Of a stretch of DNA of 64,000 nt, positions 62,801 to 64,000 are shown piece after piece. The notes under the pieces were generated by a model, which was not told where the DNA came from, did not search any database, and worked only from the letters and a program-made list of their open reading frames with translations. How positions within the stretch are numbered: position 1 is the stretch's first letter; the number at the start of each line of letters is the position of its first letter. The position numbers were made by a program, and so were the translations under genes. The stretch lies in the NCBI GenBank assembly GCA_011503125.2, contig WWBZ02000017.1, positions 1 to 64,000 of the forward strand, read 5' to 3'. Source of the DNA: Botryosphaeria dothidea. Its lineage: Eukaryota > Ascomycota > Dothideomycetes > Botryosphaeriales > Botryosphaeriaceae.

Positions 62801-64000
62801 ATTAATTCTAGTATTAACGTTTAGCTTACTTAATCGCGTTAACGAAGGTTTTCCGAGTTTCTAGATATTTTTACTTATCTCTCTTCGTAGAAGAGTAGAA
62901 GAGAAGGCGAGTCTTTCGTTTTAGCTCTTACCGTTTAGTAGATAGCTTATCGTTCTACTACGGTTTCGATTTTAGTCCTAGTTTAAGGCGGGAAATAGTA
63001 AGATTCGTAGCGTAGGAGATAGCTTTAGTTAGCGTATCTTCTAAATTATCTAGCGCTAGTATTTTTAGTAGTTTAGCGGCTACTATCTCTTTCGAAAGAA
63101 AGAAGAAAGATTTTAGATTACGGGCTATTACTAGTACGTTTAGAAGCTTTTTTTTAACTTTCTCTTAGAAAATTAAGAAGAACTTTTTCTAGTCTACTTT
63201 TATAGTATTAAATTAGGTTATAGTAGTAGGAGAATCCGCTATAGAGCCTCTAGTTTCTATCTTAAAGAATATCGGATAGTAATCTAAGCCGAAGTCGTCG
63301 AGAACTTACTAGTCCTTTATCTTATTAGATAAATTTTAGATTATTATAGTTAGATTAAGAACCGTAGGGCGTACTAGATCCGGTTTAAAGAAGATAGCTT
63401 CTCCTACCGTATTTAGTAGCTCTAGATTATTTACTTCTATCTATTTAACTAGCCTAAAGACTTCTTATATTAGTTAGATAAGAGGGTCCTACTATAGATA
63501 GTATTCGTTAAAGTTTCCGAGAATTATAGAGGGTTCGAGAATACTTAAGTACTCTAGAACTCTTTCTAATATCTTAGAAGATTCTTCTTATCTTTAAGTA
63601 GCCTAGTTATAGAGGTTTATTATCCGAAATAAAGAATAATTTAGTTATTAAACTTCTAATACTATACTATCTTCGCTAGTAAAAAGAGCGGCTCTATTTA
63701 CTTTAACCCTATATATAAAGCGGGAGATTACTTTTAACTAATACGTTATATTAGAACTACGCTAAGATCGATATCTATCGAAAGCCCCTAATTCTTTTAG
63801 CTAGAGTCTCGAATTCTAGCTTTATAGCTATACGCGCTACTACGTAGTATAGAAATAAAGAGATACTAGCTAAGAAACTATACCTACGCGTAATCTATAT
63901 CCTACTATATCTACTACGACCTCTTAGACTCGGCCTAAATTTTATATAAAGGTAGAGAAAGACTAGAAATAATAGAAGACGAAAGTATATTATATCTATA
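59881..64000 (-). mobile_element. LINE-A copy 2, heavily RIPed, runs off the window
   Basis: Starts with a (TTTA)n tail at 59881-59903, then a 3' UTR matching 45800-46009 in reverse. It inserted into the Copia-B RT just after the VDD codons. There are no nested insertions in this copy, so it provides the continuous version of ORF2. CpA and TpG are almost gone. Confidence 0.92.
60117..63954 (-). pseudogene. LINE-A copy 2 ORF2 relic
   Basis: Stop at 60117-60119, the same as in copy 1. RNase H near 60600-61000, RT near 61850-62400 (a RIPed YIDDI-type codon run near 61860), and endonuclease near 63500-63750 (LGNFNEYY, copy 1 LGDFNEHH). The length to the predicted start (about 63954) equals the joined pieces of copy 1. 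Stops are dense and all TAG/TAA. Confidence 0.82.

Overview
The window is a chromosome end of a filamentous ascomycete fungus (Pezizomycotina). It opens with (CCCTAA)n telomere repeats. Most of the rest is mobile DNA carrying the signature of RIP (repeat-induced point mutation): CpA and TpG are almost absent, TpA is abundant, and old reading frames are broken by TAA/TAG at former Gln and Trp codons while indels are rare. I see no housekeeping gene. The only ordinary-looking host gene is a small secreted Cys-rich protein at 56528-57220 (-).

Layout. 1-110 telomere. 110-3960 RIP-saturated relic of a telomere-linked RecQ-type helicase (TLH) gene reading toward the telomere; the telomere cuts it off just before the helicase domain, and a solo LTR (1933-2304) sits inside it. 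3960-20893 old RIP-killed Ty3 element (family A), split by an intact young element of the same family (6272-14285, identical-looking LTRs) and by a Copia element (14626-20065). 20894-28060 C-terminal relic of a LINE (B), split by a Ty3 element of family C (21943-27974). 28060-31862 RIP-decayed gene of a large, apparently multicopy, uncharacterised fungal protein family, with 30-bp direct repeats upstream. 32368-50691 second Ty3-C copy on the other strand. It was split by LINE-A (33494-46033), which in turn carries a solo LTR, a Ty3-B element (37866-43546) and a tRNA-headed 610-bp SINE. 50692-54844 a unique segment, solo LTRs and a deleted LINE (C). 54845-56290 Fot1/pogo transposase relic with a 198-bp MITE-like insert. 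56528-57220 secreted protein gene. 57624-59880 LTR fragment and Copia relic. 59881-64000 second, heavily RIPed LINE-A copy running off the window.

Three patterns stand out. (1) The telomere was added inside a TLH gene. (2) All three Ty3 families have a primer-binding site complementary to the predicted 5' end of their own transcript, suggesting Tf1-type self-priming, whereas the Copia element has a half-tRNA-iMet-type site. (3) The intact Ty3-A element carries an antisense, intron-containing gene for a Cys-rich coiled-coil protein, lying opposite the otherwise unexplained tail of Pol. Insertion boundaries were set by matching target-site duplications, given with each element.
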